Program-made: the position numbers and the translations under genes
DNA from: Halocynthiibacter styelae
GTDB lineage: Bacteria; Pseudomonadota; Alphaproteobacteria; Rhodobacterales; Rhodobacteraceae
Direction: 5' to 3'
Assembly (NCBI RefSeq): GCF_016123485.1
Contig: NZ_JADCKQ010000007.1
Location: 124,001-188,000 of the forward strand
Length of the DNA: 64,000 nt
Shown: one piece after another, positions 1 through 9,062 of the stretch
How positions within the stretch are numbered: the first letter of the stretch is position 1
How the letters are laid out: every line of letters starts with the position of its first letter
Notes under the pieces: generated by a model
The model's database searches: none
Told to the model about the DNA's origin: nothing
Seen by the model: only the letters and a program-made list of their open reading frames with translations

Positions 1-287
1 ACACCACTGACACCCGCAATAAGGGGCAGGGCTTGCGTGATCACACGTTTCTGCGCCCGGCGTTTGAAAACTTCCCAGGACATACTGATTATCAGGACCG
101 GGCCCAGGATGTGTCCGACCAGAAACCCCTTGCCTTCAAAGGCATAAGGGGTAAACGCCAGCCCGAAAAGCAGCAGGCTGCATCCCGCGACCAGGGCCGC
201 AGGAAATTGCATCCACTTGCGCCAGCGCAGGAAATCATCGGCGATACCTTCAAGAGCGGAAAGATCGGTCGGCGCTGTGTCGGGCAT
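1..287 (-). CDS. DUF3137-like membrane protein, 3' part missing (window edge)
   Basis: Read directly from the minus strand: an open frame from an ATG at 287 runs off the left edge. An AAGGA box lies 7 bases upstream of this ATG, and the stop of the preceding gene is 10 bases away, so the two are probably one transcript. The protein starts MPDTAPTDLSALEGIADDF and has two probable membrane segments (about residues 30-50 and 58-75), followed by a basic stretch. The 'GIADxxLxWR' start and the 'QALPLIxG' segment match the neighbouring gene at 298-1275, so the two are tandem paralogues. DUF3137 proteins have no established function, and none is inferred here. Confidence 0.75.
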   Translation of the reverse strand, partial: MPDTAPTDLSALEGIADDFLRWRKWMQFPAALVAGCSLLLFGLAFTPYAFEGKGFLVGHILGPVLIISMSWEVFKRRAQKRVITQALPLIAGVSG

Positions 288-297
288 ATGTTGTTCC

Positions 298-1275
298 TTA
301 TTTCTCAACCGTATCCTCTTTATGCCAGATCCGGAAAATTTCCAGTGGCAAGGCCGCGACATCCAGCCAGTCTGAGAAGGTTTTCACAAATTTCAGCTTA
401 TTTGTATATACGCCGGGCACATCGAACAGGCGTTCCTGATGTTTCAGGACAATGGAAATCTGACCTTTGTTGCATTCAAAACCCTGAAGACCCGCCCCGG
501 TGGGGATTTCCATCCATGTTGCATCCAGAAGATCGGTGATCTGATCAAGCTTTGCTTCCATCAGGTTCAGATCCCGGCAGTAGATCTCATATCGGCTGCC
601 ATTTTTCAGGGATACGGTGAAGTCGGCCTCATGTTTCATCGGCTTTACCGCGGCACCAGACAGGCTGGCAGCCAGATACCGGCGTGCCTTGCCTCTGGGC
701 AATCGCAGAACGATGTCGGGCATATCTGACGGTGCCTGAAACTGCAACAAAGACCCTTTGAATGTGGTCTTTGTCTGGGTTTTACCATCATCTGTATAGG
801 TCTGCGACATGCTGAACCGATCCCACTTCACATCACCTTTCTTGTCGGTTTTCTGAATTCCGAAGCCACAGTTCAGATCGTGACCTGGAAACAGGCCAGT
901 ACGCACAAGGGCCTTGATGCGGTTATATCCATCCGCTGAACGAACCTTATAGGTGAGGCCGATCGCACTGCAGATAACGGGCAGGGCCTGTTCCTGCAGG
1001 TCTTTGCTGATTTTTGCTGCGGGGTAGATCAGCATGCCGCACAGGGCAAAGCCGAGGATGAAACAGAGGAAGGCCGCGAAACCTCCTGTGCTGAACGCCC
1101 GAAGCAGAGAAAGCACAAAAATTGTAGCGCAACTGGTTATCCAGGGTTGCATACGCCTGTAGTAGCCCCTGCGCCAGGCCAGCATTTCATCCGCAATACC
1201 AGGCAGTGATTCAAGACCCGCGATTTTGTTGGATTTTGTCGGGGCAGGTGACGCAGAAGAGGGCGTGTGGGGCAT
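298..1275 (-). CDS. DUF3137 family membrane protein
   Basis: A 325-residue protein with a short N-terminal region containing 'LPGIADEMLAWRRG', two membrane segments (about residues 45-90), and a soluble C-terminal domain. The soluble domain has the 'LPVICSAIGLTY' and 'TTFKGSLLQF' segments that I associate with DUF3137. The frame is open upstream to 1434, but that would overlap the DsbA gene ending at 1358 and the terminator at 1311-1338, so the ATG at 1275 (MPHTPSS) is preferred even though no clear ribosome binding site precedes it. It probably shares a transcript with the paralogue at 1-287. The function is unknown; a membrane-associated role is inferred only from the hydrophobic segments. 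Confidence 0.75.
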   Translation of the reverse strand: MPHTPSSASPAPTKSNKIAGLESLPGIADEMLAWRRGYYRRMQPWITSCATIFVLSLLRAFSTGGFAAFLCFILGFALCGMLIYPAAKISKDLQEQALPVICSAIGLTYKVRSADGYNRIKALVRTGLFPGHDLNCGFGIQKTDKKGDVKWDRFSMSQTYTDDGKTQTKTTFKGSLLQFQAPSDMPDIVLRLPRGKARRYLAASLSGAAVKPMKHEADFTVSLKNGSRYEIYCRDLNLMEAKLDQITDLLDATWMEIPTGAGLQGFECNKGQISIVLKHQERLFDVPGVYTNKLKFVKTFSDWLDVAALPLEIFRIWHKEDTVEK

Positions 1276-1310
1276 GTGGGAAAGCCGAAAACAAGATACA
1301 ATAGGCAAAT

Positions 1311-1338
1311 AAAAACCCGATGCGGGGGCCGCACCGGG
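1311..1338 (-). terminator. rho-independent terminator after the DsbA-family gene
   Basis: On the minus strand a 10-bp stem (1338-1329 with 1325-1316, one G-U pair) and a 3-base loop are followed by TTTTTATTT. It lies just downstream of the stop at 1358. Confidence 0.8.
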
Positions 1339-1357
1339 TGAAATATGGCGGTTATTT

Positions 1358-2122
1358 TCAGCCGTTGTCGCGTTGATCGGCGATGATTTCCTGCATACCG
1401 GCCTGTGGCAGGAAGCCCCGCAGCAGGTGATCACCGATCACAAAGCTTGGGGTGCCGGAAATCTGCATGCGCTGACCCAGAAGGCGGGTATCGCGGATCA
1501 CATCAGAGACGTCTTCAGAATTCATCTGCGTCGCAATCGCCGCCATATCATGGCCGAATTCGCCTGCGATGCGGGTCAGGCTGGCTTCGTTCACATTGCC
1601 GCGCATCGCCATCAACGCATCCTGCGCAAGCTTATAAGCGTCATCCCCATGCAGCTGTTTCACAGCAATCGCGAAACGAGAGGCCAGAACGCTTTCTTCG
1701 CCAAGGATTGGATATTCTTTCACGATCAGGCGGATGTTGCCATCTTCCGCCAGCAGGGAGGCAACTTCGGGGTGGGCACGTTTGCAATAGCCACAGCGGT
1801 AATCCAGGAATTCAACGATGGTGATGTCGCCGTCAGGATTGCCACCCTGCCAGGAAAACCCGTCATTGTGCAGCGCATCCAGGTTACCAGCCACAAGATC
1901 CACGTCGCGGGCGACTTCCTGTTGTGCTTCGCGTTCCTGCAGAATGGCGACGGCTTCCATGATGACTTCGGGGTTTTCCAGAAGATAAGCACGCACGGCT
2001 TCGCCGAACTCAACCTCTTCGGCCTCGGTCATGGCGGACAGATCAAACGCCTGCGCAGAGAGAGCAGTGCTGCCCGCAAGCAATAGTCCAACAGCATTTG
2101 ATTTCAGGTATTTACGGATCAT
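1358..2122 (-). CDS. DsbA-family periplasmic thiol:disulfide oxidoreductase
   Basis: A 254-residue exported thioredoxin-fold protein. Residues 1-25 form a signal peptide ending SAQA. Residues 30-75 are a helical region ('YLLENPEVIMEAVAILQ'), as in ScsC/BdbD-type DsbA relatives. The active site CGYC is at 110-113, and the cis-proline loop 'SGTPSFVIG' lies near the C-terminus. Such proteins oxidise or isomerise disulfides in the periplasm. The longer frame from 2182 would overlap the upstream protease gene. The ATG at 2122 has a GAGAGAG box and directly precedes the signal peptide, so it is chosen. It lies 20 bases downstream of the M48 protease gene, which suggests one envelope-quality-control transcript. 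The exact subclass (oxidase or isomerase) cannot be settled from sequence. Confidence 0.9.
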   Translation of the reverse strand: MIRKYLKSNAVGLLLAGSTALSAQAFDLSAMTEAEEVEFGEAVRAYLLENPEVIMEAVAILQEREAQQEVARDVDLVAGNLDALHNDGFSWQGGNPDGDITIVEFLDYRCGYCKRAHPEVASLLAEDGNIRLIVKEYPILGEESVLASRFAIAVKQLHGDDAYKLAQDALMAMRGNVNEASLTRIAGEFGHDMAAIATQMNSEDVSDVIRDTRLLGQRMQISGTPSFVIGDHLLRGFLPQAGMQEIIADQRDNG

Positions 2123-2142
2123 TCTTATTCTCTCTCTGAAGG

Positions 2143-3498
2143 TTAGTTGGCACTTCGTAGCATATCCTGGGCGCGGTTCCACCCCTGGGATCCCCGGGGC
2201 AGCTGATCTGCCGCACGCCGGGCGTGAATTTCTGCGTTGCCTGTGTTGCCGGCCAGGGCATAGCGTTCCGCTGTCACCAGTGACGCCATGCCCGGGTTGC
2301 CGGTTTTGCTGTAAACCACCGCCAGATCACGCAGCATCCGGGGCTGGCGTGGATCGTGGCTGTAGGACCGTTCCAGCACGCGTTTGGCCTCGCGCAGGCT
2401 GCTTTGGGTGTCGGCGGCCAGAAGGGCACGGCCATAGCCCGCAAGGATCAGCGGCTGATCCGGCAGGATCTGTGCGGCGCGGCGATAGCTTTGCACCGCA
2501 CGGGTGGCCTCGCGGCTTTCCAGCAGGATCTGACCTTTCAGCTCATGATAGTACGGATCATTCGGGCGGGCGTTGATCAGGGCGTTCACATTTTCCAGCG
2601 CCTTGCGGGTGTTGGCCTGGCGGTGAAAGGCGATGGCGCGTTGCAGGATCACGGTTTCGGTCACATCATTGCCGCGCGTCCGGCGCAGACGCCGCAGGGT
2701 TTCCCGCGAATTTCCTGTGAAGGCAGACAGTTTCGCCCGCGCCCGGTCAAACCAGTATTGCGCGGTCGGGGTGATGTCTGAATTGCCCCCATAGGCGGCG
2801 GCATAGCCCCGCACCTGACGGCGGCGTTCAGACGATAATGGGTGTGTGCGGGCGTATGGGTCCTGGCGACCAACGGACAGGACTTCCTGACCATGCAGCA
2901 GATCCAGCACGCGCACCATGGCTTCGGGATTAACACCGGCATTCGCCATAAAACGCGCACCGGACTGATCCGCAGAACTTTCTTCGCCACGGGTATGGGC
3001 AAACAACACCCGCTGGGATGTGCCCACAGAACCGGCGGCAATACCGGATGCGGCCTCGGGGCTGCCCGCGGCGGCAACAAAGGCTGACAGCAACAGACCA
3101 AAGCCCGCCGCAGTGCGTGAAGATCGCATATTCGCCAGACGCCGTGAGATATGGCCATTGGCGATATGGGCGGCTTCATGGGCGATCACCGCCTGCAACA
3201 TGGAAGGGTCTTCCATGCGGGTGATCAGGCCTGAGTGAATGAAGATATGGCGCGTATCAATGATGAAAGCGTTGAGAGAACGGTCACTCAGCACGATGAT
3301 CTTCACCCGCGAAGGGGACAGACCGGCCGCATTCAGGATCGGACGGGCCAGTTCTGTCAGGGAATGTTCAAGTTCCGCATCCCGGATCAGGTTCTGGGCC
3401 GTTGCGGATTGTGCAAGGGGCAGTGTCATAATCCCCGCCGCGCACAGCATTTTCAGCGGGTGGGTGATGTGTTTCTGAATAAACTTGCGCAAAAACAT
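2143..3498 (-). CDS. M48 family metalloprotease with TPR repeats (BepA-like)
   Basis: A 451-residue periplasmic zinc protease. The signal peptide spans residues 1-34 (…SATAQ). The zinc site HEAAH is at 108-112 inside 'VIAHEAAHIANGH', and the third ligand is in 'EESSADQSGARF' downstream. The C-terminal half (about 240-450) is helical and TPR-like ('YHELKGQILLES', 'LAGYGRALLAAD'). This architecture matches BepA/YfgC, which helps outer-membrane protein assembly and degrades misassembled ones. The start is supported by AGAGGA 7 bases upstream. It is followed closely by the DsbA-family gene, a sensible pairing because BepA substrates such as LptD need disulfide formation (inference). Confidence 0.9.
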   Translation of the reverse strand: MFLRKFIQKHITHPLKMLCAAGIMTLPLAQSATAQNLIRDAELEHSLTELARPILNAAGLSPSRVKIIVLSDRSLNAFIIDTRHIFIHSGLITRMEDPSMLQAVIAHEAAHIANGHISRRLANMRSSRTAAGFGLLLSAFVAAAGSPEAASGIAAGSVGTSQRVLFAHTRGEESSADQSGARFMANAGVNPEAMVRVLDLLHGQEVLSVGRQDPYARTHPLSSERRRQVRGYAAAYGGNSDITPTAQYWFDRARAKLSAFTGNSRETLRRLRRTRGNDVTETVILQRAIAFHRQANTRKALENVNALINARPNDPYYHELKGQILLESREATRAVQSYRRAAQILPDQPLILAGYGRALLAADTQSSLREAKRVLERSYSHDPRQPRMLRDLAVVYSKTGNPGMASLVTAERYALAGNTGNAEIHARRAADQLPRGSQGWNRAQDMLRSAN

Positions 3499-3700
3499 TC
3501 GTATCCTCTGGCCACGGCATGTGGATTACGGGGCAGTCTAGTGGTGTGGTGAAGCAATAGGCAAGCGGCCTGGGGCCTGTTGGCGTGATTGTGACAGGGA
3601 ACGGGCGGGAAGGTGCCGATAGGCGTGTGAATTGCACCCTTCACAGCGCACCGGACTTAGGGGATAAAGGCGCAAAACCCTGGCAAGCAAAGCAGAGCAG

Positions 3701-4951
3701 ATGATCACAAAACTTCGCGCGAATGGTTTTATCGCCGCCTTTCTGGGGCTGGCTCTGCTGGCGTCGCAGCCCCTTACAGCACAGGACCGTTTCACCGGTC
3801 AGGCCCGGGTGATCCCTGACAGTACCATTGTGACAGAGGCAACAGACGGTGGCTTCAGCATGGCGCTGACCCTGTCGCAGGGCGTGCCGTTTCAGGTGTA
3901 TACGCTGGCGGACCCCATGCGTCTGGTTCTGGATTTCAACGAGGTCACCTGGCGTGATCTGGATCGCACAAAGCTGCGCAATCTTTCTGGTGTCTCTGAT
4001 CTGCGCGCCGGGGCTTTGCGTCCGGGCTGGTCACGGCTGGTGCTGGAACTGAACAAGCCCCTGGGGGTGCGCAGTGCGTTCATGCGCATTGATGACGCCA
4101 GCCAGCAGGCCACCCTGAACCTGAATGTCATTTCTGTACCGGAAGAGGCATTTCTTGCCGGGGCAGGTGCGCCGGACACCGGGGTGGCTGCAGATGAAGA
4201 TGTGGTCGACGTGCCCGGTGAAATCATTCGTCGCCAGCAAGGCGATCGTGCGCTGACTGTGGTGCTTGATCCGGGCCATGGCGGTGTGGATCCGGGGGCG
4301 CAGCGACAGGGTCTGAACGAAGCTGATCTTATGTTGGATTTCGCCCGTGCCCTGCGCGAGGAACTGGTGCGGGCTGGCGGGTTTAACGTGGTTTTGACCC
4401 GCAATGACAACAGCTTTATCTCGCTGGAACGTCGGGTGACCATCGCCCGTGCCGCCCGGGCTGATCTGTTTATTTCCCTGCACGCAGATACAGTGTCTGA
4501 AGGCCAGGCGACCGGAACCACGATTTATACATTGTCTGATGAAGCCTCAGACCGGGCATCCGCTTTGCTTGCGGAACGTCATGATCGTGAAGACCTTCTG
4601 GCCGGGGTGGATCTGCGCCGGCATGATGATCAGATCGCGATGGTTCTGATGGATATGGCCCGCCGCGAAACCGCCCCGCGCAGCACCCATCTGGCGCAGC
4701 AGCTGGTTGCAAGCATCCGCCAGGACATCGGCAATCTGTACAAACGCCCGCATCTTGAGGCCGGGTTTTCCGTGCTGAAAGCGCCGGATATTCCGTCTGT
4801 TCTGATTGAGCTGGGTTTTATGAACAACCCAAACGATCTGAACCGGATCTTATCTTCTGAATGGGAACAATCCATGACCCGCGCCATCCGTCGCGCGCTT
4901 CAGGAATGGGCGCTGCAGGACGCCGCAGAAGCGCAGCTGATACGACAGTGA
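3701..4951 (+). CDS. amiC: N-acetylmuramoyl-L-alanine amidase
   Basis: A 416-residue exported amidase that cleaves the bond between N-acetylmuramic acid and L-alanine during cell separation. The signal peptide is residues 1-28 (…LTAQ). An AMIN-type domain (about 40-140) targets the envelope, followed by a linker and an Amidase_3 catalytic domain (about 180-405). The catalytic domain carries 'DPGHGGVDPGAQ', 'ISLHAD' and 'VLIELGFMNNPND', which hold the usual zinc histidines and glutamates. It is divergent from the M48 protease gene, with about 200 bp between the starts. It is followed by the penicillin-binding protein gene, a common alphaproteobacterial order for these cell-wall genes. Confidence 0.93.
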   Translation: MITKLRANGFIAAFLGLALLASQPLTAQDRFTGQARVIPDSTIVTEATDGGFSMALTLSQGVPFQVYTLADPMRLVLDFNEVTWRDLDRTKLRNLSGVSDLRAGALRPGWSRLVLELNKPLGVRSAFMRIDDASQQATLNLNVISVPEEAFLAGAGAPDTGVAADEDVVDVPGEIIRRQQGDRALTVVLDPGHGGVDPGAQRQGLNEADLMLDFARALREELVRAGGFNVVLTRNDNSFISLERRVTIARAARADLFISLHADTVSEGQATGTTIYTLSDEASDRASALLAERHDREDLLAGVDLRRHDDQIAMVLMDMARRETAPRSTHLAQQLVASIRQDIGNLYKRPHLEAGFSVLKAPDIPSVLIELGFMNNPNDLNRILSSEWEQSMTRAIRRALQEWALQDAAEAQLIRQ

Positions 4952-5034
4952 AAATCCCACCCGCCGCTGCTTGCGCAAATGCAACGGTTCATGGGTAAGG
5001 CAGCGTGAAGCAGGCAACAGATGGCCGAAGCGTT

Positions 5035-5063
5035 TTGACGCCAGGACAGGGGCGCTTTATGTT
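5035..5063 (+). promoter_or_regulatory. candidate sigma-70 promoter for the PBP1a gene
   Basis: TTGACG at 5035-5040, a 17-base spacer, then TATGTT at 5058-5063. It lies in the 193-bp gap between amiC and the PBP gene, about 80 bases before the start codon. Confidence 0.45.
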
Positions 5064-5144
5064 GCGCAGACAGGAATCGCGGTTTTGTGGTAAGATCAGC
5101 AGAACAGACGCCAGAACAGATGCCGAGCAGGCCGGAGCAACAGA

Positions 5145-7688
5145 GTGATCGCTTTTATTTCAAGAATGCTGGGCGGCGTGTTCAGTTTTATCACCCTCGG
5201 GGTCTTTATGGCGATGCTGGGGCTTGCTGCGGTGTTTGTCATGTATGGGCGCGATTTGCCGAACCATGAACAGCTGTCGCAATATACACCGCCGACCATC
5301 AGCCGGATTTATTCCGGTGAAGGTCGGATCATGGATGAATTTGCCCGTGAACGCCGTCTGTTTACCCCGGCGGATGACATTCCTGATCTGGTCAAACAGG
5401 CGTTTATTTCTGCGGAAGACAAGAATTTCTATAATCACGGTGGCTTTGATGCCCTGGGTATTCTGGCGGCTGTACGGGATGCAGCGCGGGGCGGGCGTCT
5501 GCGCGGGGCGTCCACGATTACACAGCAGGTGATGAAGAACTTCCTGCTGGGCGGTGAACGTCGCCTGGAACGTAAGATCAAGGAAATCATCCTGGCGGCG
5601 CGGATTGAAGGCACGCTGGATAAAGAAGCGATCCTTGAACTTTATCTGAACGAAATCTTCCTGGGGCAGAATTCCTACGGGGTGGCGGCTGCGGCGCAGA
5701 CCTATTTCAATAAAACCCTGTCCGAACTGGATCTGGAAGAGGTCGCCTATCTGGCCGCCCTGCCAAAAGGCCCGTCGAACTATCATCCGGTGCGTGAATA
5801 TGAACGCGCAGTGACCCGCCGTAATTTCGTACTGAAAGAAATGTATGAAAACGGCTATGTCAGTGAACTGGCCTATAATGAAGCCCGCGAAGCGCCATTG
5901 CGGACGGTTCAGAATGGCGATTACCCGGCTTTCCGCCGCTCGCTGCCGCCACGTGATTACTTTACCGATGAAATCCGCCGTCAGCTGTCTGAAGATTTCG
6001 GCGAAGAGGAATTCTTCACCGGCGGCCTGTCCGTGCGGGCCACCATGGATCCGGAATTGCAACCCGTGGCCGCCTCTTCCCTACGTAAAGCGCTTGAGGA
6101 TTATGACCGGGGCCGGGGCATCTGGCACGGTATCGTGGATCAGGTTGATCCTGCCCTGCTGGACGGCGAAGACAACTGGCGTGCGACGCTGGCGGATGTT
6201 GAAATTGCGCGTGATATCGAAGGCTGGTTCCCGGCGGTTGTTCTGGACGTTAGCAGCACCCACGCCCGTATCGGCATTGAAGGTGTGGAAGAAGATGCTG
6301 ATGGTCACTGGATCGTCCCCCGTGACGTGACATGGGCGCGGAAACTTCTGGAAGATGGCAGCCTTGCCCGTCAGGCCCGCAATGCCGGTGATCTGGTTGA
6401 GGTCGGGGATGTCGTACATGTGCGCGCCATGACCAGCGACAGTGATGGCAGCTTTATCCGCTGGACATTGCGCCAGGTGCCCGAGGTCCAGGGCGGCTTT
6501 ATGGCGATGGATGTGAACACCGGTCGTGTGATTGCGATGCAGGGCGGGTTCTCTTACCAGTCTTCCGTCTTTAACCGCGCAACCCAGGCCCAACGTCAGC
6601 CGGGCTCAAGCTTCAAACCCTTCGTTTATGCGGCGGCGCTGGACAGCGGGTTTACACCTGCAACCATCGTTATTGACGCCCCGATCGAAGTTCAGACCGG
6701 TGCAGGCATCTGGCGGCCACAAAACGCCAGCCGTCAATTCTATGGCCCAACACCGCTGCGCACCGGGATTGAACGGTCGCGGAACCTGATGACCGTGCGC
6801 CTTGCCCAGGAAATTGGCATGGATGTTGTAGGCGGCTATGCGGAACGCTTTGGCGTGTATGACCGCATGAACCCGTTCCTGTCGAATGCGCTTGGGGCAC
6901 AGGAAACCACATTGTTTAAGATCGTGTCCGCCTATGCGATGTTTGCCAATGGCGGCGAACGGGTGGAACCGACCCTTGTTGATCGTGTGCAGGATCGTTG
7001 GGGTCGCACGATTTACCGACACGATCAACGCCAGTGTACAGATTGCAATGACGACGTGATTACACCGGGCTATGGCCCGCGCATCACATCTGACCGTGAA
7101 CGGGTGATGGATCCGATCACCGCTTATCAGCTGACATCTATGATGCGGGGCGTTGTGGAACGCGGGACAGCGTCGGGGCGTGTGAACCTGAATGTGCCTG
7201 TGGCCGGTAAAACCGGGACAACCAATGAGGCGCGCGATGTGTGGTTTGTTGGCTTTACCTCAAACATCGTGGCCGGTTGTTACATCGGGTATGACCGCCC
7301 GCGTCCGCTGGGCCGTGGGGCATCCGGTGGTGGTTTCTGTGGCCCGGTCTTTAACCGTTTCATGCAGGAAGCGACCGAGAAATACGGTGGCGGTGCCTTT
7401 GACGTACCGGAAGGCGGGCACTTCATTAAGATTGACCGTTTCTCTGGCGCACGTCTGGCCAATGACGCCTCTGGCGACAATGTGGTTGCGGAATACTTCC
7501 GGGATGGGGAAGAACCTGTCTTTGGTCTGGGGGCCGCAATTGACGGTGGTTTCGCTATGGGGGCCAACCTGCCGTTGTTTGAAGAAGCACGGGACAATGT
7601 GCAGACCGTGACCACATCCACCGGACGTCAGGTGGAAATCGGCGGCCAGGCCAACAGTTTTGACCTGCTGGACGGCGGCGAATACTGA
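5145..7688 (+). CDS. mrcA: class A penicillin-binding protein 1A
   Basis: An 847-residue bifunctional peptidoglycan synthase. There is an N-terminal membrane anchor (about residues 8-33). The glycosyltransferase domain (about 45-230) carries 'FISAEDKNFYNHGG' and 'GASTITQQVMKNFLLG'. The transpeptidase domain has the SxxK motif with catalytic S488 and K491 (QPGSSFKPF), an SRN motif in 'ERSRNLMTVR', and KTG at 689-691. The start is GTG at 5145, with GGAG 9 bases upstream; an ATG at 5166 is the alternative. Length and domain order match alphaproteobacterial MrcA. It lies downstream of amiC and upstream of prfB. Confidence 0.95.
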   Translation: MIAFISRMLGGVFSFITLGVFMAMLGLAAVFVMYGRDLPNHEQLSQYTPPTISRIYSGEGRIMDEFARERRLFTPADDIPDLVKQAFISAEDKNFYNHGGFDALGILAAVRDAARGGRLRGASTITQQVMKNFLLGGERRLERKIKEIILAARIEGTLDKEAILELYLNEIFLGQNSYGVAAAAQTYFNKTLSELDLEEVAYLAALPKGPSNYHPVREYERAVTRRNFVLKEMYENGYVSELAYNEAREAPLRTVQNGDYPAFRRSLPPRDYFTDEIRRQLSEDFGEEEFFTGGLSVRATMDPELQPVAASSLRKALEDYDRGRGIWHGIVDQVDPALLDGEDNWRATLADVEIARDIEGWFPAVVLDVSSTHARIGIEGVEEDADGHWIVPRDVTWARKLLEDGSLARQARNAGDLVEVGDVVHVRAMTSDSDGSFIRWTLRQVPEVQGGFMAMDVNTGRVIAMQGGFSYQSSVFNRATQAQRQPGSSFKPFVYAAALDSGFTPATIVIDAPIEVQTGAGIWRPQNASRQFYGPTPLRTGIERSRNLMTVRLAQEIGMDVVGGYAERFGVYDRMNPFLSNALGAQETTLFKIVSAYAMFANGGERVEPTLVDRVQDRWGRTIYRHDQRQCTDCNDDVITPGYGPRITSDRERVMDPITAYQLTSMMRGVVERGTASGRVNLNVPVAGKTGTTNEARDVWFVGFTSNIVAGCYIGYDRPRPLGRGASGGGFCGPVFNRFMQEATEKYGGGAFDVPEGGHFIKIDRFSGARLANDASGDNVVAEYFRDGEEPVFGLGAAIDGGFAMGANLPLFEEARDNVQTVTTSTGRQVEIGGQANSFDLLDGGEY

Positions 7689-7795
7689 CGCGGCCTGCAA
7701 TTTCATGAAAAACGCAACAGTATCCGCCCTGCGGGTGCTGGACGGCGCGGCGGGGCGTTGCTATCACCGCTACAAATATGATCAGAGGAAAAGCC

Positions 7796-8923
7796 ATGCG
7801 CGCGGAAGCACAGAACTGGGTTGAGGCCATTGAAAAATCCATTGCACTGCTGAAGCAGCGCCTGGATTGGGAAACTGCGCCCCATCGTCTGGAAGAATTC
7901 AACGCACGTGTTGAAGACCCGACCCTCTGGGACAATCCGGAAAACGCACAGAAGCTGATGCGCGAACGTCAGATGCTGGTGGATGCGCTGGATACCTGCA
8001 AAGGGATCGCGCAGGATCTGTCTGACAACGTCGAGCTGATTGAACTTGGCGAGATGGAAGAAGACGAAGAAGTCATCAAAGATGCGGAAGAGGCGCTGAA
8101 AGCCCTGGTTGAGAAAGCCGCTGAGAAAGAGCTTGAGGCACTGCTGGACGGGGAAGCCGACAGCAATGACACCTTCCTTGAGATCAACTCTGGTGCCGGT
8201 GGTACAGAAAGCTGTGACTGGGCGTCTATGCTGGCACGGATGTATGTGCGTTGGGCTGAAAAGAAGGGCTATAAGGTTGAGCTGCAATCTGAGAGCGCTG
8301 GTGAAGAAGCGGGTATCAAATCTGCGGCCTATAAGATTTCCGGTCACAACGCTTATGGCTGGCTGAAGTCGGAAAGCGGTGTGCATCGTCTGGTGCGGAT
8401 TTCGCCGTTCGATTCAGCCGCGAAACGCCATACCTCTTTTACCTCAGTCAAAGTCTATCCGGTTGTGGATGACAACATTGAAATCGAGGTAAACCCGTCT
8501 GATCTGCGGATTGATACCTACCGGTCGTCCGGTGCAGGTGGTCAGCACGTGAACACCACCGACTCTGCCGTGCGGATCACCCACATGCCAACCGGTATTG
8601 TGACCACAAGTTCTGAGAAATCCCAGCACCAGAACCGGGACATCGCGATGAAGGCCCTGAAATCCCGCCTGTATCAGATCGAGCTGGATAAACGGTCTGC
8701 GCTGGTGAATGAAGTGCATGAAAACGCCGGTGACGCGGGCTGGGGCAACCAGATCCGGTCTTACGTGCTGCAGCCCTACCAGATGGTGAAAGACCTGCGG
8801 ACCAACTATGAGACCTCTGACACCAAAGGGGTATTGGATGGCGCGCTGGATGGACTTATGGCGGCGACACTGGCGATGGATGTTGCGGGTAAGTCCCGCG
8901 GCGAAGCCCAGGGCGTCGACTGA
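7796..8923 (+). CDS. prfB: peptide chain release factor 2
   Basis: A 375-residue release factor recognising UGA and UAA. The GGQ motif that triggers peptidyl-tRNA hydrolysis is in '[18 protein letters not shown]'. The ATG at 7796 ([14 protein letters not shown]) follows AGAGGAAA at proper spacing and is chosen over the in-frame ATG at 7778. The reading frame is continuous through the N-terminal region: there is no in-frame UGA and no programmed frameshift as in Escherichia coli prfB. It is followed by a strong terminator. Confidence 0.95.
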   Translation: MRAEAQNWVEAIEKSIALLKQRLDWETAPHRLEEFNARVEDPTLWDNPENAQKLMRERQMLVDALDTCKGIAQDLSDNVELIELGEMEEDEEVIKDAEEALKALVEKAAEKELEALLDGEADSNDTFLEINSGAGGTESCDWASMLARMYVRWAEKKGYKVELQSESAGEEAGIKSAAYKISGHNAYGWLKSESGVHRLVRISPFDSAAKRHTSFTSVKVYPVVDDNIEIEVNPSDLRIDTYRSSGAGGQHVNTTDSAVRITHMPTGIVTTSSEKSQHQNRDIAMKALKSRLYQIELDKRSALVNEVHENAGDAGWGNQIRSYVLQPYQMVKDLRTNYETSDTKGVLDGALDGLMAATLAMDVAGKSRGEAQGVD

Positions 8924-8972
8924 TTATAAGAGAGATTGCGCGGCCTGACGGCCACGCCTGGTTTTGTTTCGG

Positions 8973-9004
8973 GGGCACCCGCCTTTCAGGCGGGTGCCCT
9001 TTAC
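8973..9004 (+). terminator. rho-independent terminator after prfB
   Basis: A perfect 11-bp stem (8973-8983 with 8989-8999), a 5-base loop, and then TTTAC-TTTT. Confidence 0.85.
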
Positions 9005-9010
9005 TTTTAT

Positions 9011-9047
9011 GCCTCCGGCGGGGATATTTTCGCTGAAAAGAAAGAGA
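9011..9047 (+). repeat. short intergenic repeat of Rhodobacterales type
   Basis: The block GCCTCCGGCGGGGATATTTT followed by CGCTGAAAAGAAAGA resembles the reverse complement of the block at 19318-19370 (CTCCCCCGGAGTATTTTCAG followed by AAAGATGAAG). From general knowledge, this 'CTCCGG…GTATTTT…AAAAGAAG' pattern is frequent between genes in this order. Its role is unknown. The next start codon is 16 bases downstream. Confidence 0.5.
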
Positions 9048-9062
9048 CAGGATTTACAGAGT

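Noticed and set aside
7796-8923. Programmed frameshift in prfB
   Set aside because: The frame is continuous, with no internal UGA near codon 25, so no recoding site is present.
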